A program made the position numbers and the translations under genes. This document shows, one piece after another, positions 4,702-6,312 of a stretch of DNA of 6,312 nt (its first letter is position 1; each line of letters begins with the position of its first letter). Origin of the DNA: Candidatus Aminicenantota bacterium. GTDB lineage: Bacteria > Acidobacteriota > Aminicenantia > Aminicenantales > Aminicenantaceae. The notes below the pieces were generated by a model. That model worked only from the letters and a program-made list of their open reading frames with translations, searched no databases and had not been told where the DNA came from. The DNA is taken from NCBI GenBank assembly GCA_004378665.1, contig SOIA01000310.1:1-6312 (forward strand), in the 5' to 3' direction.

Positions 4702-6312
4702 TTAACGCCAGGTGTAAATGGCGACGTTTCCGCCGAGACTTTCGATTGAATCCACCAGGAGTTCTGCGATGTAGCGTGAATTGTGGATGTAGCCGTGGGG
4801 TTCTTTCTTGCTGAACTGGTAATTGTAGGCTGCTCTCATCAGAGTTAAATCAAATTTGGTGTACATGTTGGGATAAATAGCCTCACCAGGATCCACTTGT
4901 CCGTTATAAGGGGGTTTGTCCTTGAAGAAGTAGGGATAGGCAGGACCGGAGTAAATAATGTAATTATCGGGTCCAGGTATGTTATTGGCTGCATAGTTCT
5001 GGATCAGGGGATACAGGGTTGCTTCCAATCCTTTGATCTCATCCTTGATGGATTCGTTAGTATTTCCATCGCCATTATAGTCCGGGGTTGTATAGGGTCG
5101 GATGCCGCTGAACTTGAACTTTGACGGGTCTGCACCCGGGTTGGGCTGGGAGATGTCCTGTCCGTGGCAAAGGACGCAGTCTTCAGGATTGGGCTTGTGC
5201 ACGTTGTGGTCGCTTGGCTCATAGGTTTCTCTTGGTGTGTTTGAACCCATATGGCATTCCACGCAGGTGTCGAACCTTCCGTCGTGGTTGGTGAAGATTT
5301 TTTGTCCGGTGTAGACTTTTCCGGCAAACTCGTATCCACCCTGGACCTCAGTGCCGTACAAAACAGCGCCGACAGCAAAATAGTGGATATTGAAATCACG
5401 GAAATCATTGGGGTATGGGCCGTCATCAACTGTCTGTTTGTATGTGTTTCCCTGGTGGCAGGTTATGCACAGGTTGCTGGAGTCGCCTAAGCTCTTGCTT
5501 ACTCCAGAGGGAAAAGTGACGGAACTGGCGGTCCTGAGCGCTGGAGGAGATGTGTGGCAGGTAGTGCAGAGAAAGCCGTTGGCAAGTTCCTGGGCGATAT
5601 GGTCATCATTCTCAAGATAGTACGCTAGGCCTTCTGAGCTGTGGCATTTGGCACACTCAAATTCGACTTCACCGTCGCCATCCCAGTGTCTAAAGGCGTC
5701 TGCTGAACCGCTGAAATGGCCTTCGTCCTGCCTTTCGAAATCGTCAATGTCAACATCAGTAGTGAGATACTCATTCAGGTCTTCTATCGAGTCGTACAGG
5801 AGCTGGATGAGGTATTTGCCTCCGTGGGCGTATGCGCCGTGGTCTTTGAGCGAGAACTGGTAGTTGTAGGTGGCTTTGAGAAGCCGGCCAGTAAAGGATT
5901 CGTACTCGTTCGTGTCGCTAACCTCATTACCGTCTGCAACACCGTTATCATTGGTGTCATAGAACCAGTAAGGATGTTCGTGGGAGTCATAGACAATCGG
6001 AAACCCGATATCTCTTGCGTACTCCTGAATGGCTTCGTACAGTTTATCCTGGAAATCCGGGATCTCATAGTAGATGCCCTCTGTCATATCCCCGTCGCCG
6101 TCATAATCGACAAATGAGCCGTAATAACGGAAGTCTTTGGGATCTGTACCCGTATGGCATGTTCCGCAGCGCTCGATCCTAACCTCCAAGGAGTGGGGAT
6201 CGTGGCAGGCGATACAGTTATCGTAACCTTTGACATGGCCGAATTTTGCGTCATAATCGTTCCCAGAGTATTCGTATCCTCCCAGCACAAAAGTCCCATG
6301 CTGTGTGGCTCC
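4702..6312 (-). CDS. Large multiheme cytochrome c with duplicated heme/calcium-loop modules (5' end beyond window)
   Basis: The frame is open from the right edge to a stop at 4702-4704, giving 536 visible residues (numbered from the edge). Seven CXXCH motifs are seen: 33-37, 49-53, 220-224, 249-253, 282-286, 350-354 and 379-383. Residues 1-179 and 315-526 are homologous modules, joined by a linker carrying three hemes. Each module begins GA...GT.V.GGYE, has two hemes, then an Asp-rich loop (DYDGDGDMTE 69-78; DYNGDGNTNE 411-420), and ends with YNYQFS, a His-containing stretch and a helix (DSIEDL/DSIESL). The first module also has an EF-hand-like 12-residue loop (DTNDNGVADGNE, 119-130); the second has a degenerate version. 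The visible C-terminus has no membrane helix or sorting signal. An extracytoplasmic electron-transfer role is likely; substrate and exact family are unknown. A GTG at 6286-6288 is not the start, because homology runs to the window edge. Confidence 0.9.
   Translation of the reverse strand, partial: GATQHGTFVLGGYEYSGNDYDAKFGHVKGYDNCIACHDPHSLEVRIERCGTCHTGTDPKDFRYYGSFVDYDGDGDMTEGIYYEIPDFQDKLYEAIQEYARDIGFPIVYDSHEHPYWFYDTNDNGVADGNEVSDTNEYESFTGRLLKATYNYQFSLKDHGAYAHGGKYLIQLLYDSIEDLNEYLTTDVDIDDFERQDEGHFSGSADAFRHWDGDGEVEFECAKCHSSEGLAYYLENDDHIAQELANGFLCTTCHTSPPALRTASSVTFPSGVSKSLGDSSNLCITCHQGNTYKQTVDDGPYPNDFRDFNIHYFAVGAVLYGTEVQGGYEFAGKVYTGQKIFTNHDGRFDTCVECHMGSNTPRETYEPSDHNVHKPNPEDCVLCHGQDISQPNPGADPSKFKFSGIRPYTTPDYNGDGNTNESIKDEIKGLEATLYPLIQNYAANNIPGPDNYIIYSGPAYPYFFKDKPPYNGQVDPGEAIYPNMYTKFDLTLMRAAYNYQFSKKEPHGYIHNSRYIAELLVDSIESLGGNVAIYTWR
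4735..5370 (-). repeat. Internal protein module B (two hemes plus calcium-type loop)
   Basis: It covers residues 315-526. Hemes lie at 350-354 and 379-383, an Asp/Asn loop at 411-420, a degenerate second loop around 465-477, YNYQFS at 496-501, H506 and H510, and a closing helix ELLVDSIESL at 517-526. It is longer than module A mainly because of extra residues between the two hemes (29 between motif starts instead of 16) and before the second loop. The divergence indicates an old duplication. Confidence 0.8.
5776..6312 (-). repeat. Internal protein module A (two hemes plus calcium-type loops), reaching the window edge
   Basis: It covers residues 1-179 of the visible cytochrome. Hemes lie at 33-37 and 49-53, an Asp-rich loop at 69-78, an EF-hand-like loop at 119-130, YNYQFS at 149-154, candidate distal heme ligands H158 and H163, and a closing helix LLYDSIEDL at 171-179. 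It aligns with module B over its whole length, including about 10 of the first 17 residues. Confidence 0.8.

Noticed and set aside
6286..6288. GTG as the start codon of the large multiheme cytochrome
   Set aside because: The frame stays open to the window edge, and the eight residues before this GTG align with the matching part of module B (GA...GT). No signal peptide follows the GTG, so the gene is truncated here.

Overview
The window is a compact block of c-type cytochrome genes, all transcribed on the minus strand, so it reads right to left in the given coordinates. It carries parts or all of three multiheme cytochromes plus both subunits of a System II (Ccs/Res) cytochrome c maturation machine. 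The three cytochromes together show 24 c-type heme attachment motifs in about 1,210 visible residues (7 + 8 + 9). Coding density, strong Shine-Dalgarno sequences, GTG and TTG starts, and two near-perfect sigma70-type promoters indicate a bacterium. The genes suggest an anaerobic or facultative respirer with large redox proteins outside the cytoplasmic membrane. The sequence alone does not place it in a phylum. All intergenic gaps are below 300 bases, and I see no tRNA, rRNA, CRISPR or insertion sequence.

Layout in transcription order. (1) 4702-6312, truncated by the right edge: a secreted-type multiheme cytochrome with seven visible hemes, built from two homologous modules that each pair two hemes with an Asp-rich calcium-type loop, joined by a three-heme linker. 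A textbook rho-independent terminator (4639-4671) ends it. (2) A promoter at 4532-4560, with a perfect inverted repeat over its -35 box, drives 3249-4490. That gene encodes an exported octaheme protein of the hydroxylamine oxidoreductase (HAO) type. (3) After a 178-base spacer without a clear terminator come ccsB/resB (1717-3069) and ccsA/resC (908-1720), overlapping by 4 bases. (4) A perfect consensus promoter begins 15 bases beyond the ccsA stop and drives the last gene. That gene (1-786, truncated by the left edge) is a membrane-anchored cytochrome with a NapC/NrfH-like start and nine hemes visible so far.

How it may work together (inference): the NapC/NrfH-type protein would pass electrons between the quinone pool and periplasmic partners. 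The HAO-like octaheme protein would be the catalytic module, reducing nitrite or hydroxylamine or oxidising hydroxylamine. The large calcium-loop cytochrome would be a further electron carrier, periplasmic or cell-surface. CcsBA would supply the heme-attachment capacity these proteins need. The most unusual items are the duplicated heme/calcium-loop cytochrome, the palindrome on the HAO-like promoter, and a 17-bp tandem repeat that creates three in-frame start codons on the last cytochrome.
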